Assembly (NCBI RefSeq): GCF_009796765.1
Contig: NZ_CP047023.1
Span: 4,385,501 to 4,449,500 of the forward strand
Source of the DNA: Paraglaciecola sp. L3A3
GTDB taxonomy: Bacteria > Pseudomonadota > Gammaproteobacteria > Enterobacterales > Alteromonadaceae
Direction: 5' to 3'
Length of the DNA stretch: 64,000 nucleotides
Of this stretch, positions 47,801 to 55,500 are shown piece by piece; the first letter of the stretch is position 1, and every line of letters starts with the position of its first letter. The translations under genes were made by a program, and so were the position numbers. Under the pieces are notes generated by a model. That model saw only the letters and a list, made by a program, of their open reading frames with translations. It had not been told where the DNA came from and searched no databases.

Positions 47801-47999
47801 TAACCCTATATTTGTCGAAGAGTACGGGCAGTTAGATTTCAATGTGAGTTACTCGTTTAGTGAAAATCTAGCGGTATCTTTTGATGCAATCAATTTAAAT
47901 GAAGAAACCTCTCGATCGTTTGGTCGTTCGCAAACAGATTTGCACTTTCTTCGTGAAAATGCAGCGCGTTACTACTTAGGAGCTAGATATAAATTTTAG
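44886..47999 (+). CDS. TonB-dependent receptor of the halogenase cluster
   Basis: 1037 aa. A signal peptide ends at TMA near residue 30. TonB-box-like TEVIAVTG follows near 40. The plug domain has VVDAISSEDIGKFPSTNLAESLQRIPGVSI and ITVRGFGADFNQVTLNGR. The barrel ends with ENAARYYLGARYKF, a terminal aromatic residue as expected. Ribosome binding site AAAGG. A terminator-like hairpin follows it, so the downstream SapC, cupin and halogenase genes may be transcribed at a lower level by read-through or from their own promoter. It is of the Caulobacter/Alteromonadales sugar-import type; substrate unknown. Confidence 0.93.
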   Translation: MNMHNKFKKTLLTKSISLLLSSAVIMPTMAQESQADDNTEVIAVTGIRGSLLKSMDLKRDSKGVVDAISSEDIGKFPSTNLAESLQRIPGVSIDRVNGEGSKITVRGFGADFNQVTLNGRTMPTANVPIVGAGSSGSASGASGRAFDFSNLSSDGVQILEVFKTGRADISSGGIGATVNVVTQRPLSNSGMQASLSAKAIHDTSVDRGSSLTPEIGGSFSWTNEDNTFGIGFFGGISNRDSAAAGATSSNWNVIPYSEFLGLTTEDTVITNAPTSLDQYVALPRDSRYQFSEFERERANGQLVLQFAPNDKLSMTADYTFAENKGVEEKVEFYNWFNRPFTEVVFDDSEVPTTIFIKERAINKGGGMPQVMRATKDELSSLGFNAQYHVNDKLSLTFDGHSSKAEVTPDAPMGYTEINVGLDHKYGNSPTDSAFQAVDYSGAIPVRTVETISGETVIRPEIVASQVASGMRKVTQINEIDQFDFSADWELDDGADITVGANYRTQKNVADRTDYQQILGNWGSENPGDVEDLAPGALETFCISCKFNDHTIGGGTTSVGGTTNNEVYAVRGNAADIFAALSPAYEAGYAGASSRPLNVTGNSYDVIEEDVTAVYIQLTNMFEIGGLDAYLNIGLRYEQTDVTATTESSPTSAIIWQGDNDFAKSTAAAGTGFSSSSSYSNLLPNIDLAIDLSDELKVRASFSKTLARATYNNLYASDNANTPSGPTALGNVVTGSKGNPGLQPLESDNYDVSLEWYFDDTSYVSAGLFSKRVRNFVGRETVTGNLFGLRDASSGAAGTRSGIALDMLDDLGVLANEINLFAAAVYVDQSASIDEAMALFTANQDADGNIEDAEYDRLEGLYDITPNSDDPLFNFALNQPINNESAEINGLELQAQHFFGDSGFGVVGSYTVVNGDVGYDVSGAPNVSQFALQGLSDTANFTLIYEKDGWSSRLAYNWRDEFLASANDGSGFNNPIFVEEYGQLDFNVSYSFSENLAVSFDAINLNEETSRSFGRSQTDLHFLRENAARYYLGARYKF

Positions 48000-48010
48000 T
48001 AAAACGTAAG

Positions 48011-48036
48011 TCAAACTGCCAGTGATGGCGGTTTGA
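48011..48036 (+). terminator. Hairpin after the TonB receptor gene
   Basis: TCAAACTGCCA, short loop, TGGCGGTTTGA, then TGATTTTATTT. Attenuator-like terminator between the receptor gene and the SapC-like gene. Confidence 0.7.
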
Positions 48037-48127
48037 TGATTTTATTTGAACAGCGCACTCTATATTTTAGGGTGCCCTAACTATTTTTAACTGTCTTAAT
48101 GACGTAATAACCGTAAATAGGTCTTAG

Positions 48128-48862
48128 ATGTCAAATTATATAGCATTAGATTGTGTGGCTCACCAAAACCTCAAAGTACGGACTGGATACGGTAAGGTAT
48201 TTGGAGACAACATTAATCATGCAGTCGTTTTTCCTACCGAATTTGAAACCTTGCACAGAGAATATCCGATTTTTTTCCGCCATAACGCAACATCAGGTTA
48301 CTACGCTATCTGTATTCTAGGATTTGATAAGGATGAAAACCTTTTTCTAGAAGATGGTCGTTGGGCAGCACGATCTATTCCGGCCATGTGTATGAAAGGA
48401 CCATTCGCGTTGCAGTTAACTAATAACAAAAATGAGCAGCAGGTGGAGTCTGACCCCATAGTTATGGTTGACCTTGATAATGCATGTATAAACTATGAAG
48501 TGGGTGAGTCAGTCTTTAAGGCTCACGGTGGTTACACACCCTACTTTGAGGGGATACTTCAAGCCATGCGCAAGATCAATGTGGGTAGCCAAAGTGCAGA
48601 GGCGTTTTTTACCATTTTAGATAAATTTAAACTGATAGAGCCGGTGGAAATAAAAATAGATCTAGCACACAGTGGCAGTTACAAGATAGCAGATCTATTT
48701 ACCATAAGTCGTGAACGCCTAGTTGCATTATCTGCTGAAGAATTATTTGAATTAAATGGGCTCGGGTTGCTGGAACATTGTTTTGCCGTGGTCTCGTCTG
48801 CCGGCAACACATCGCATCTGGTTAATATGAAAATGCATCGCTCTACTTTATCCAAGTCATAG
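48128..48862 (+). CDS. SapC-like protein
   Basis: 244 aa, pattern of the SapC family (S-layer-associated in Campylobacter, but mostly found beside TonB receptors in proteobacteria). Motifs typical of it are seen: VVFPTEFETLHREYPIFFR, ICILGFDKDENLFL and WAARSIPAMCMKGPFAL. No signal peptide, so cytoplasmic or peripheral. It precedes the cupin gene by 8 bases, so they are almost certainly co-translated. The biochemical role of SapC in these clusters is unknown. Confidence 0.87.
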   Translation: MSNYIALDCVAHQNLKVRTGYGKVFGDNINHAVVFPTEFETLHREYPIFFRHNATSGYYAICILGFDKDENLFLEDGRWAARSIPAMCMKGPFALQLTNNKNEQQVESDPIVMVDLDNACINYEVGESVFKAHGGYTPYFEGILQAMRKINVGSQSAEAFFTILDKFKLIEPVEIKIDLAHSGSYKIADLFTISRERLVALSAEELFELNGLGLLEHCFAVVSSAGNTSHLVNMKMHRSTLSKS

Positions 48863-48870
48863 GCAAAAGA

Positions 48871-49896
48871 ATGAGAGACGATAATAAGTTTTATACAATT
48901 AAACAGAGTCAGTTCACTGAAATTGACTTTAATGCCCTGACTGAATTAGGCCGACCATATTTAATAAAAGGAGTGATAGCAGACTCCCCTTTAGTGACTA
49001 AAGGTCGCCAATCATTAAGCTTAGCAAAAGAATACTTGCAGACTTTTTATACGCAAAAACCCATGTTAGTTTATCAATGCGAAGCTGAAGCAAAAGGTCG
49101 GTTTTTCTACAATGCGCAATTTGATGGGATGAATTTCACAACACACTTTGCACAATTAACAGATTTTTTTAATGATATAGAAAAAAGCCAACAGACCCGT
49201 AGCGATAACGCCTTCTATATCGGTTCAGCTAGACTGAATGACTACTTTCCAGAGATACTAGAGGCCAATTTACCGATCCATAATGCCAATCTTTCTGGGC
49301 ATTCAGCTCAAGCTGGCATTTGGCTTGGCAATAGAACCACCGCAGTAACTCACTTTGATACCTCAAATAATATCGCCGCCTGTATGCTCGGGCGACGCAG
49401 GTTCACTTTATTCCCACCTGAGCAGAGTAGCAACTTATATCCAGGGCCTTTAGAACCAACACCTGGTGGTCAAGTTTTAAGTATGGTAGATATTTCGGCT
49501 CCTGATTATGAGCGCTACCCTAAGGCGCGAGAGGCTCTCAAACATGCCATAGTGGTAGAGTTAGAGCCTGGTGATGTATTGGTTTATCCTGCTTTGTGGT
49601 GGCACCAAGTTGAAGCATTAGATGACTTCAATGTCATGCTCAACTACTGGTGGAATAGCACCCCTGCTTACGTTGATGACCCCATGGCGACATTATTACA
49701 TGCCATGTTAAGCCTGCGCGGGCGACCACAAAGTGAAAAAAACGCCTGGCACGAATTATTTCAACATTATATTTTTGCAGACAAGCAACAAGCACGACAA
49801 CATTTACCACCGCATACATGGGGTGCTTTACGAGATCTTGATCAATTAAGCGCTCGGGTATTACGCAATAAAGTATTAAAAAAGATTAATCGGTAA
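48871..49896 (+). CDS. Cupin/JmjC-like Fe(II), 2-oxoglutarate-type oxygenase
   Basis: 341-aa cupin_8/JmjC-like protein. Iron ligands are visible: HxD in THFDTSNN near residue 168 and a distal His in WWHQVEAL near 245; the region between has FTLFPPEQSSNLYPGP and VELEPGDVLVYPALWW, standard for this fold. Similar proteins (FIH-like) hydroxylate amino-acid side chains of protein substrates. It lies between SapC and halogenase genes, a conserved set, so a shared target is likely. Target unknown. Confidence 0.88.
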   Translation: MRDDNKFYTIKQSQFTEIDFNALTELGRPYLIKGVIADSPLVTKGRQSLSLAKEYLQTFYTQKPMLVYQCEAEAKGRFFYNAQFDGMNFTTHFAQLTDFFNDIEKSQQTRSDNAFYIGSARLNDYFPEILEANLPIHNANLSGHSAQAGIWLGNRTTAVTHFDTSNNIAACMLGRRRFTLFPPEQSSNLYPGPLEPTPGGQVLSMVDISAPDYERYPKAREALKHAIVVELEPGDVLVYPALWWHQVEALDDFNVMLNYWWNSTPAYVDDPMATLLHAMLSLRGRPQSEKNAWHELFQHYIFADKQQARQHLPPHTWGALRDLDQLSARVLRNKVLKKINR

Positions 49897-49941
49897 CGAT
49901 TAAGCGCTTTATATTTTTAGTGAGCAGATAGGAAGTTTCAA

Positions 49942-51423
49942 ATGCAAAAAGTACAAAAGGTGGTTATCGCGGGTGGCGGTACAGCGGGATGGATAGCAGC
50001 TGCTACTTTATCGAGTCAGTTGGGCAGCTTGATTGATATCACACTAATTGAATCTGCAGATATTGGCACTGTCGGTGTGGGCGAAGCCACCATTCCTACA
50101 CATAAAGCCTTTCATCGCCTTATTGGTGTTGACGAGCAAGAATTTATGCAAAAAACCCAGGCAACCTTCAAATTAGGCATTGAATTTAGCAATTGGGGAG
50201 ATATAGGTGAGAGCTACTTCCATGCCTTTGGTCAGATTGGTCGTTCCACTTGGATGGGGGATTTTCAGCACCTTTGGCAACACGCGAATACACTAGGCTG
50301 GGGTGGCGAATTACAAGATTACTGCTTCGAGCTACAAGCGGCAAAAGCAGGGAAATTTGGCAAAGACAATAAAACTAACATTAACTATGCATTTCATTTA
50401 GATGCAAGTTTATACGCCTCTTTTTTAAGTGAATTTAGTCAAGCCCGAGGCGTTAAGCGAATCGAAGGCACAATTGACCAAATAGAAATGGATAGTGAAA
50501 CCGGCCACATTAGCAAACTTATATTAACTAATGGCAAAAGTGTTTCGGGTGATTTATTTATAGATTGCACCGGCTTCAAAGGATTACTTATTAATGGTGC
50601 CTTGGGAGTAGGTTTCGAAGACTGGTCACATTGGTTACCTATGAATAGTGCTTGGGCGGTGCAAACTGAAAGTAAACAGGACATTCCACCGTATACAAAA
50701 TCAATTGCTCGAGATGCCAGTTGGCAATGGCGGATCCCACTACAAAAAAGAGTGGGAAACGGCTTGGTGTTTTGCAGTGACTATATTTCTGATCAAGACG
50801 CGCTGCAGTTACTCACCGACAATCTTGAGGGCGATATGCTCACCCAGCCACGTTTGCTAAAATTTAAAACCGGTAAACGTAAAAAAACATGGTTTAAGAA
50901 TTGTGTAGCCATCGGCCTTTCTAGTGGATTTCTCGAACCACTTGAATCCACCAGTATTCATCTTAGTCAGATTGCAGCAACAAGATTGGTTCAAATGTTC
51001 CCTTTTAATGGTATGGATGAAACCCTACAAACACATTACAACAGTTACGTTGATGGAGAGGTAAATAGCATAAGAGATTTCATTATTTTACATTATACTT
51101 TGAACCGACGACCCGAGCCTTTTTGGCAACACGCTGCAACTATGGATATTCCTGACTCACTGCGACATAGGATGGAGCTATACACAAAAACCTCAATCGC
51201 CTTTCAAAATGATGGAGACCTATTTCGCGTTGATTCTTGGAACCAAGTCATGTTGGGACAAGGGGCAAAAGTTGAAGGTTACCATCACATGGGCCGCTTA
51301 GTGAAAAATGATAACTTACGCAAAGCATTTAACGATTTACAAATGCAAATCAAAAAAGCGGTCGAGGGTATGCCCATGCATAGTGACTTTCTGCGTCAAT
51401 ATGGTGTGCTTAGTAATCAATAA
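49942..51423 (+). CDS. Flavin-dependent tryptophan halogenase-family protein
   Basis: 493 aa. The FAD-binding GGGTAGWIAA is near residue 10, VGVGEATIPTHKAF with the conserved Lys near 53, and WQWRIPLQ near 255 is the WxWxIP motif of flavin-dependent halogenases. GLSSGFLEPLESTSIHL near 325 is another family block. It ends the cluster after TonB receptor, SapC and cupin genes. Halogenases in these neighbourhoods are widespread but few have a known substrate; true halogenating activity is not certain from the sequence. Confidence 0.9.
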   Translation: MQKVQKVVIAGGGTAGWIAAATLSSQLGSLIDITLIESADIGTVGVGEATIPTHKAFHRLIGVDEQEFMQKTQATFKLGIEFSNWGDIGESYFHAFGQIGRSTWMGDFQHLWQHANTLGWGGELQDYCFELQAAKAGKFGKDNKTNINYAFHLDASLYASFLSEFSQARGVKRIEGTIDQIEMDSETGHISKLILTNGKSVSGDLFIDCTGFKGLLINGALGVGFEDWSHWLPMNSAWAVQTESKQDIPPYTKSIARDASWQWRIPLQKRVGNGLVFCSDYISDQDALQLLTDNLEGDMLTQPRLLKFKTGKRKKTWFKNCVAIGLSSGFLEPLESTSIHLSQIAATRLVQMFPFNGMDETLQTHYNSYVDGEVNSIRDFIILHYTLNRRPEPFWQHAATMDIPDSLRHRMELYTKTSIAFQNDGDLFRVDSWNQVMLGQGAKVEGYHHMGRLVKNDNLRKAFNDLQMQIKKAVEGMPMHSDFLRQYGVLSNQ

Positions 51424-51500
51424 CTTTGTATTCAAGCGCGTTCTGGCCAAGTAAAAAATATACATTTAATTCGGACCTAGTAATGTTTTGATAAATTCAG

Positions 51501-51534
51501 ATTAGACGATACTTCTTATCCAAAACTCAGATTA
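51501..51534. repeat. MITE fragment E
   Basis: ATTAGACGATACTTCTTATC followed by CAAAACTCAGATTA is an inverted, degenerate piece of the copy B/C left end (GGATAAGAAGTATCGTC). It is the only part of the element here. Confidence 0.5.
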
Positions 51535-51620
51535 AATACATTCAAAGCAGACAAAAAACTAAAATCCAAAGATGTTACTTCCAGTGTTACCAAAAAGTTT
51601 AACTGAAACAGCCCCTGAGT

Positions 51621-51740
51621 GGACGGGATAGAAGAAGTCAGCTAATTCGAATTTGGTGCTGTCATTTGTGTCGCTAGTTACTGTGAGGGATTCACTCAGG
51701 TACATCCATGTACCTGCCCCTGCGGGCGCCAGAAGCGGTG
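51621..51740. repeat. tRNA-proximal repeat, copy 1
   Basis: Begins GGACGGGATA, contains AATTCGAA, TACTGTGAGGGATTCACTCA, the palindrome GGTACATCCATGTACC and CCCCTGCGGGCGCCAGAAGC. Closely matches 52033-52154. CCCCTGCGGGC is shared with the insertion in intI. Confidence 0.75.
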
Positions 51741-51910
51741 TAAGCAAGATTTGTAGGAACAAATCAGAACAGCTTTCGCTGGCCTGCGAAGCAGGTGAAC
51801 TACATGGATGTAGTGAATAAATGTTCCAGACGATTAGTACTTCAGGCATCCTGCCTTACGCCCTTCGGGCCGTGCTTCGCACGTTCAAAAACCATCCAGT
51901 AGTTTTTGTC

Positions 51911-51947
51911 GAACCGCGAGGGTTCTCATCCCGACTCTACTCCGCCA
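51911..51947 (+). pseudogene. tRNA 3'-end remnant
   Basis: Plus-strand sequence with a T-arm-like GAGGGTTCTCATCCC and an acceptor ending CTCCGCCA. It resembles the 3' third of the intact tRNA-Ser at 52253-52342 and is followed by a terminator. The 5' part is missing. Too short to be a working tRNA. Confidence 0.5.
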
Positions 51948-51954
51948 AAATGAA

Positions 51955-51983
51955 AAAGGCCCAACGAACAACGTTGAGCCTTT
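51955..51983 (+). terminator. Terminator after the tRNA remnant
   Basis: AAAGGCCCAACG, loop, CGTTGAGCCTTT: strong hairpin with a T end. Its position after the tRNA fragment suggests that a transcribed tRNA gene once stood here. Confidence 0.65.
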
Positions 51984-52032
51984 AAACAAAGTTAATTTTA
52001 AGTTAATCAATGTTGATAGGTATGAAGTTACT

Positions 52033-52154
52033 GGACGGGATAAAATAAAATCAGTTAATTCGAAGTTAGGTGCTGTTGTTTATGCTGGAGATTACTGTGA
52101 GGGATTCACTCAGGTACATCCATGTACCTGCCCCTGCGGGCGCCAGAGGCGGTG
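52033..52154. repeat. tRNA-proximal repeat, copy 2
   Basis: Matches 51621-51740 over its length, with the same GTGAGGGATTCACTCAGGTA and CCCCTGCGGGCGCCAG strings. Both copies are followed within about 100 bases by TTCCAGACGATTAGT and then a tRNA 3' fragment, so the unit repeat plus tRNA remnant was duplicated. Confidence 0.75.
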
Positions 52155-52185
52155 CTAATCGTTCCAGACGATTAGTCGAACCGGA

Positions 52186-52214
52186 GGTCCGAACCAAGTC
52201 CTCTCTCTCCGCCA
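52186..52214 (+). pseudogene. tRNA-Ser 3'-end fragment, inverted relative to the intact gene
   Basis: GGTCCGAACCAAGTCC followed by TCTCTCTCCGCCA repeats the T-arm and acceptor end of the intact tRNA-Ser on the other strand. It forms one arm of the large inverted repeat at 52201-52266. Confidence 0.55.
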
Positions 52215-52266
52215 TATACAAAAAAACCCGCTAATGCGGGTCATTTTGTATATGGCGGAGAGAGAG
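52201..52266 (-). terminator. Nested inverted repeat with tRNA-Ser terminator at its centre
   Basis: Arms of 23 bases (52201-52223 and 52244-52266, CTCTCTCTCCGCCATATACA and its complement) enclose CCCGC-TAAT-GCGGG. On the minus strand the inner hairpin plus TTTTTTT is a rho-independent terminator for tRNA-Ser. The outer arms exist because the tRNA 3' end is duplicated in inverted order. Confidence 0.7.
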
Positions 52267-52342
52267 GGATTCGAACCCTCGTTAGGTTTAACCCTAAACA
52301 CACTTTCCAGGCGTGCGCCTTCAGCCACTCAGCCACCTCTCC
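52253..52342 (-). tRNA. tRNA-Ser (anticodon GGA)
   Basis: 90-base minus-strand tRNA beginning GGAGAGGTGGCTGAGTGGC, with anticodon loop CTGGAAA (GGA), a long variable arm (TAGGGTTAAACCTAAC), T-loop GGTTCGAATCC and an encoded CCA end. Type II structure typical of serine tRNAs; reads UCC and UCU codons. A terminator follows. Confidence 0.95.
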
Positions 52343-52620
52343 AAATTTTTTGCCTATTTATATGAGTTATTAAATTATAACTCTACGCTGGCTTGCGCTA
52401 AATCTTGTACTACTCAGTCAATTGACTGATTTTCTGAGCGCGGAGTATGTTATGGAAATCGGCGCCATGAATCAAGTTAAACCTTATAAATACCTAATTT
52501 AACACTCTATCTGCTTATTAAATTATCAATATCTGGCAATAATTGCAGATAGTCATCTGCTACATCTAAAAATTTGCCGTACTATATGGGTACCTATTTA
52601 TCTATCAAGCAAGGCGTTCG

Positions 52621-53175
52621 TTGTTTAATAAACAGTGTACGAAACAAAAATTGCCAACGAATCTAAGCTCTTTTAAATTTTGTCCTAACTGTAAAAGTGA
52701 AAACATAAGCTCACAGAATGGCCACAAACATCTGTGCGCTGAGTGTCAGTTTGAATACTTTCATAATACCGCAGCAGCTGTTGCCGCAATCATTTGTTGT
52801 GATGACGAGATATTACTAACAGTAAGAGCTAAAGATCCTGAAAAAGGCCAATTAGACTTACCTGGTGGGTTTGTTGATCACAACGAATCTCTGGAGCAGG
52901 CACTGAGTCGAGAGTTAAAAGAAGAGTTGGCTGCGGATATTGTTAATTGGCAGTATTTTTATTCAGGAGCGAATACCTACCATTACAAAGATCTGCTTTA
53001 TCACACTTGTGATGTAGTTTTTGTTAGTTACTTAACAGAAAAACCAAAGCTTAATGCTGATGTAGCAGAAATAGCTGGATATCAATGGATAAAAATAAGT
53101 GAGTTTGATACTAGCCGTATCGCCTTTGCTTCATTACGCAAGGCGATAGACCAATTTATAAAATCACAAGCTTAA
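52621..53175 (+). CDS. Nudix hydrolase with N-terminal zinc ribbon
   Basis: 184 aa. Residues about 20-42 form a zinc ribbon (CPNCKSEN ... [10 protein letters not shown]), followed by the Nudix fold with [20 protein letters not shown] near 80. The box is intact at the catalytic Glu residues (RELKEEL), but the usual Gly before its last position is Ala. The frame contains no Met codon, so translation must start at a TTG; the first one (52621) follows AAGG and is chosen, another lies 10 codons on. Related to NudC-like or ADP-ribose pyrophosphatase-type enzymes; substrate unknown. Its end overlaps the nadA stop on the other strand by four bases. Confidence 0.85.
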   Translation: MFNKQCTKQKLPTNLSSFKFCPNCKSENISSQNGHKHLCAECQFEYFHNTAAAVAAIICCDDEILLTVRAKDPEKGQLDLPGGFVDHNESLEQALSRELKEELAADIVNWQYFYSGANTYHYKDLLYHTCDVVFVSYLTEKPKLNADVAEIAGYQWIKISEFDTSRIAFASLRKAIDQFIKSQA

Positions 53176-54230
53176 GCGTTGCCTGCCACTTTCATATTTA
53201 ATTGCGCAGAAAAATCTAACATTCTATTTAATGGGATCAAGGCTTTTTCGCGCAGTGCGTCATCCACAAAAATCTCATGACCACTAGTTTCGCTAAGAGA
53301 CTGGTGAATAGCTTGTAAGCCATTCATTGCCATCCAAGGGCAGTGAGCACAACTTTTACAAGTTGCGCCATTGCCACCGGTTGGGGCTTCGAGTAAGGTC
53401 TTTTCTGGAGCGGCTTGTTGCATCTTGTAAAAAATGCCACGGTCGGTTGCTACAATAAATTTTTCATGAGGTAAGTTTTTAGCCGCATTGATTAATTGTG
53501 TTGTAGAGCCCACAGCATCGGCCAGCGCGACTACACTCGCAGGAGATTCTGGGTGAACTAACACTCCTGCATCCGGGTGTAAGTGGCGCATGTCGTTTAG
53601 GGCTTTAGCTGAGAATTCATCATGCACGATACATTCACCTTGCCATAACAACATGTCTGCACCGGTTTCTTTAGCAATGTAAGCACCTAAGTGACGATCC
53701 GGTCCCCAGATGATTTTTTCACCTAGAGAGTCTAAGTGTTCGACTATCTCAAGCGCTATACTTGATGTTACTACCCAATCAGCTCTAGCTTTAACTGCTG
53801 CAGATGTATTAGCGTAAACCACAACAGTATGATCGGGATGAGCATCACAAAAAGCAGAAAACTGTTCGATGGGACAACCTAGATCAAGTGAACAGGTTGC
53901 TTCTAATGTTGGCATCAGTACTTTCTTTTCTGGACTAAGAATTTTTGCGGTTTCGCCCATAAAACGAACACCGGCCACAATTAATGTGTCGGCATCACAA
54001 TCTCTACCAAATCGTGCCATTTCTAGAGAATCAGAAATACAACCACCTGTCGCTTCAGCTAACGCTTGAATTTCAGGGTCGGTATAATAATGTGCGACTA
54101 AAACAGCATTGTTTTGTTTGAGTAAAGATTTGATTTCTTCAACGTAGCGTTTTTGTTCAATCTCGCTTAAAACAGCGGGTTTGGCCGGAAACGGGTAATC
54201 TATGGTCTCGACTTGAAATTGCTCTAACAT
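53172..54230 (-). CDS. nadA: Quinolinate synthase NadA
   Basis: 352-aa iron-sulfur enzyme that condenses iminoaspartate with dihydroxyacetone phosphate to quinolinate for NAD synthesis. Three repeats of the family and its cluster cysteines are visible: [20 protein letters not shown] near residue 45, VMGETA-type [14 protein letters not shown] near 90, [14 protein letters not shown] near 110, and [18 protein letters not shown] near 300. Length and C-terminus are normal. Single gene, convergent with the Nudix gene. Confidence 0.97.
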   Translation of the reverse strand: MLEQFQVETIDYPFPAKPAVLSEIEQKRYVEEIKSLLKQNNAVLVAHYYTDPEIQALAEATGGCISDSLEMARFGRDCDADTLIVAGVRFMGETAKILSPEKKVLMPTLEATCSLDLGCPIEQFSAFCDAHPDHTVVVYANTSAAVKARADWVVTSSIALEIVEHLDSLGEKIIWGPDRHLGAYIAKETGADMLLWQGECIVHDEFSAKALNDMRHLHPDAGVLVHPESPASVVALADAVGSTTQLINAAKNLPHEKFIVATDRGIFYKMQQAAPEKTLLEAPTGGNGATCKSCAHCPWMAMNGLQAIHQSLSETSGHEIFVDDALREKALIPLNRMLDFSAQLNMKVAGNA

Positions 54231-54301
54231 AATCTGAATAGTTTACTAACTGAGGGATAAAAATGGTCCGAGTATTATACCTGAATGTCACAGAAATGAC
54301 A

Positions 54302-54444
54302 TAATAGCATTTTAACTAACATCAACTCAGATTAAGTGCTCTAGCATGAGCTTAATTTTGACGAAGATTCAGACACTTACAAATAGATAAGAGTCATTTT
54401 CTGTTCGTAATCTAAGAGCCAGCTTATCCAGAATGCTGGTTAAC
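54302..54444. repeat. Degenerate MITE-like copy F
   Basis: Left end AACTAACATCAACTCAGATT and right end AGCTTATCCAGAATGCTGGTTAAC recall the MITE ends, while the interior has diverged. It lies between nadA and the metallopeptidase gene. Confidence 0.4.
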
Positions 54445-54448
54445 TCGC

Positions 54449-55498
54449 TTAGTTTTTTAAATAACCTTGATATTTAGTCCGCCAAAACTGGCTTTCTCGT
54501 AGATTATTTTTTCCTTCATAAAACTGCGCAAAATTAACATGAGCTGACGGAGAATAAGTTTGAGTTGACAAACGTTTTTGCCAAACAGCTAAATAATGTT
54601 CTGGAATATAAGCCACATCATGATATTCCATAAAGGTTAACTTTTTTTCTACCTTATAAGCTTGGTTCGGGTGGTTATCACAGGTTCTCGCTTTAGTGAG
54701 AGATAAATCTGAGTCTAGTCCTATTGATTGCCAATAATCAGTGTCTATAACTTGTGTTCCCGCTTTACGAAACACTAAATTAGGCGTGTCGTCGCCAGCA
54801 CAAATCTGCGCAGCTAACTGCCCTGTTAACGGGTATTCGTCAACAAAACCGGCGAAGTGTGCCAATTCATGCACAAACACGTCGTAACTATCTTGCCGAT
54901 CTAAAAACATAATTCCGTTATGGACATTTGCTTTACCTTTATCTGCAAATACCACTAAGTGGGTAAAGTTTTGTGCTTTTAAACTTTTTGCCAGTTGTGG
55001 TAAATCACAAGCCAAACGACCATCTTCTGTCTGATTCTGCTGGCAATTGATTTTAGCGGGATCAAACCAAATAGTTGGTTCAATACAAATTGGTAAAGTT
55101 GCCAATCGTTCGTCATTAGCAAAACGAGACATAAATACTGTAGCTTGAGCTAAGGAATACACGTCGCCAGTAACAAATAATATTTTTTGCGAACAATTTT
55201 CTGCAAAAGTAGTTTGACTAGGTAATTGTGGGGTTACTTGGTGTTGTAGATATCGCTCAAAATAAGCACGATAAAAAGATACTTCGGGTTTAGATTTATC
55301 AATATGATCTAAGATCACTAAGGATTCTTTATATTTGCCTTTATGCCAAAAAACTAAAGCGTCGTCTAAGGTTAAACTAATGGCTTCTGGTGCAATTTCA
55401 GGACTAGAATTGAGTTCATCAAGGGCATGATATAAAACAAGATAAAGGGGAGATAAAGCAATTAATAGAGCAGCTCCCCATCTCAATAACTGCCACAT
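54449..55498 (-). CDS. Membrane-anchored metallopeptidase-like protein
   Basis: 349 aa with one N-terminal membrane helix (LLIALSPLYLVLYHAL). A short tetratricopeptide-like stretch (ALVFWHKGKYKESLVILDHI) follows. HELAHFAGFVDEY near residue 230 has the HExxH zinc site with a downstream acidic residue, as in zincin peptidases of the M64 type. It begins two bases after the nlpI gene, so both are translated together. A periplasmic peptidase assisted by NlpI is a reasonable inference, since E. coli NlpI is an adaptor for envelope proteases; no substrate is known. Confidence 0.75.
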   Translation of the reverse strand: MWQLLRWGAALLIALSPLYLVLYHALDELNSSPEIAPEAISLTLDDALVFWHKGKYKESLVILDHIDKSKPEVSFYRAYFERYLQHQVTPQLPSQTTFAENCSQKILFVTGDVYSLAQATVFMSRFANDERLATLPICIEPTIWFDPAKINCQQNQTEDGRLACDLPQLAKSLKAQNFTHLVVFADKGKANVHNGIMFLDRQDSYDVFVHELAHFAGFVDEYPLTGQLAAQICAGDDTPNLVFRKAGTQVIDTDYWQSIGLDSDLSLTKARTCDNHPNQAYKVEKKLTFMEYHDVAYIPEHYLAVWQKRLSTQTYSPSAHVNFAQFYEGKNNLRESQFWRTKYQGYLKN

Positions 55499-55500
55499 AA

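Noticed and set aside
51559..51849. 96-codon minus-strand frame
   Set aside because: It lies across the duplicated tRNA-proximal repeat and has no motif.
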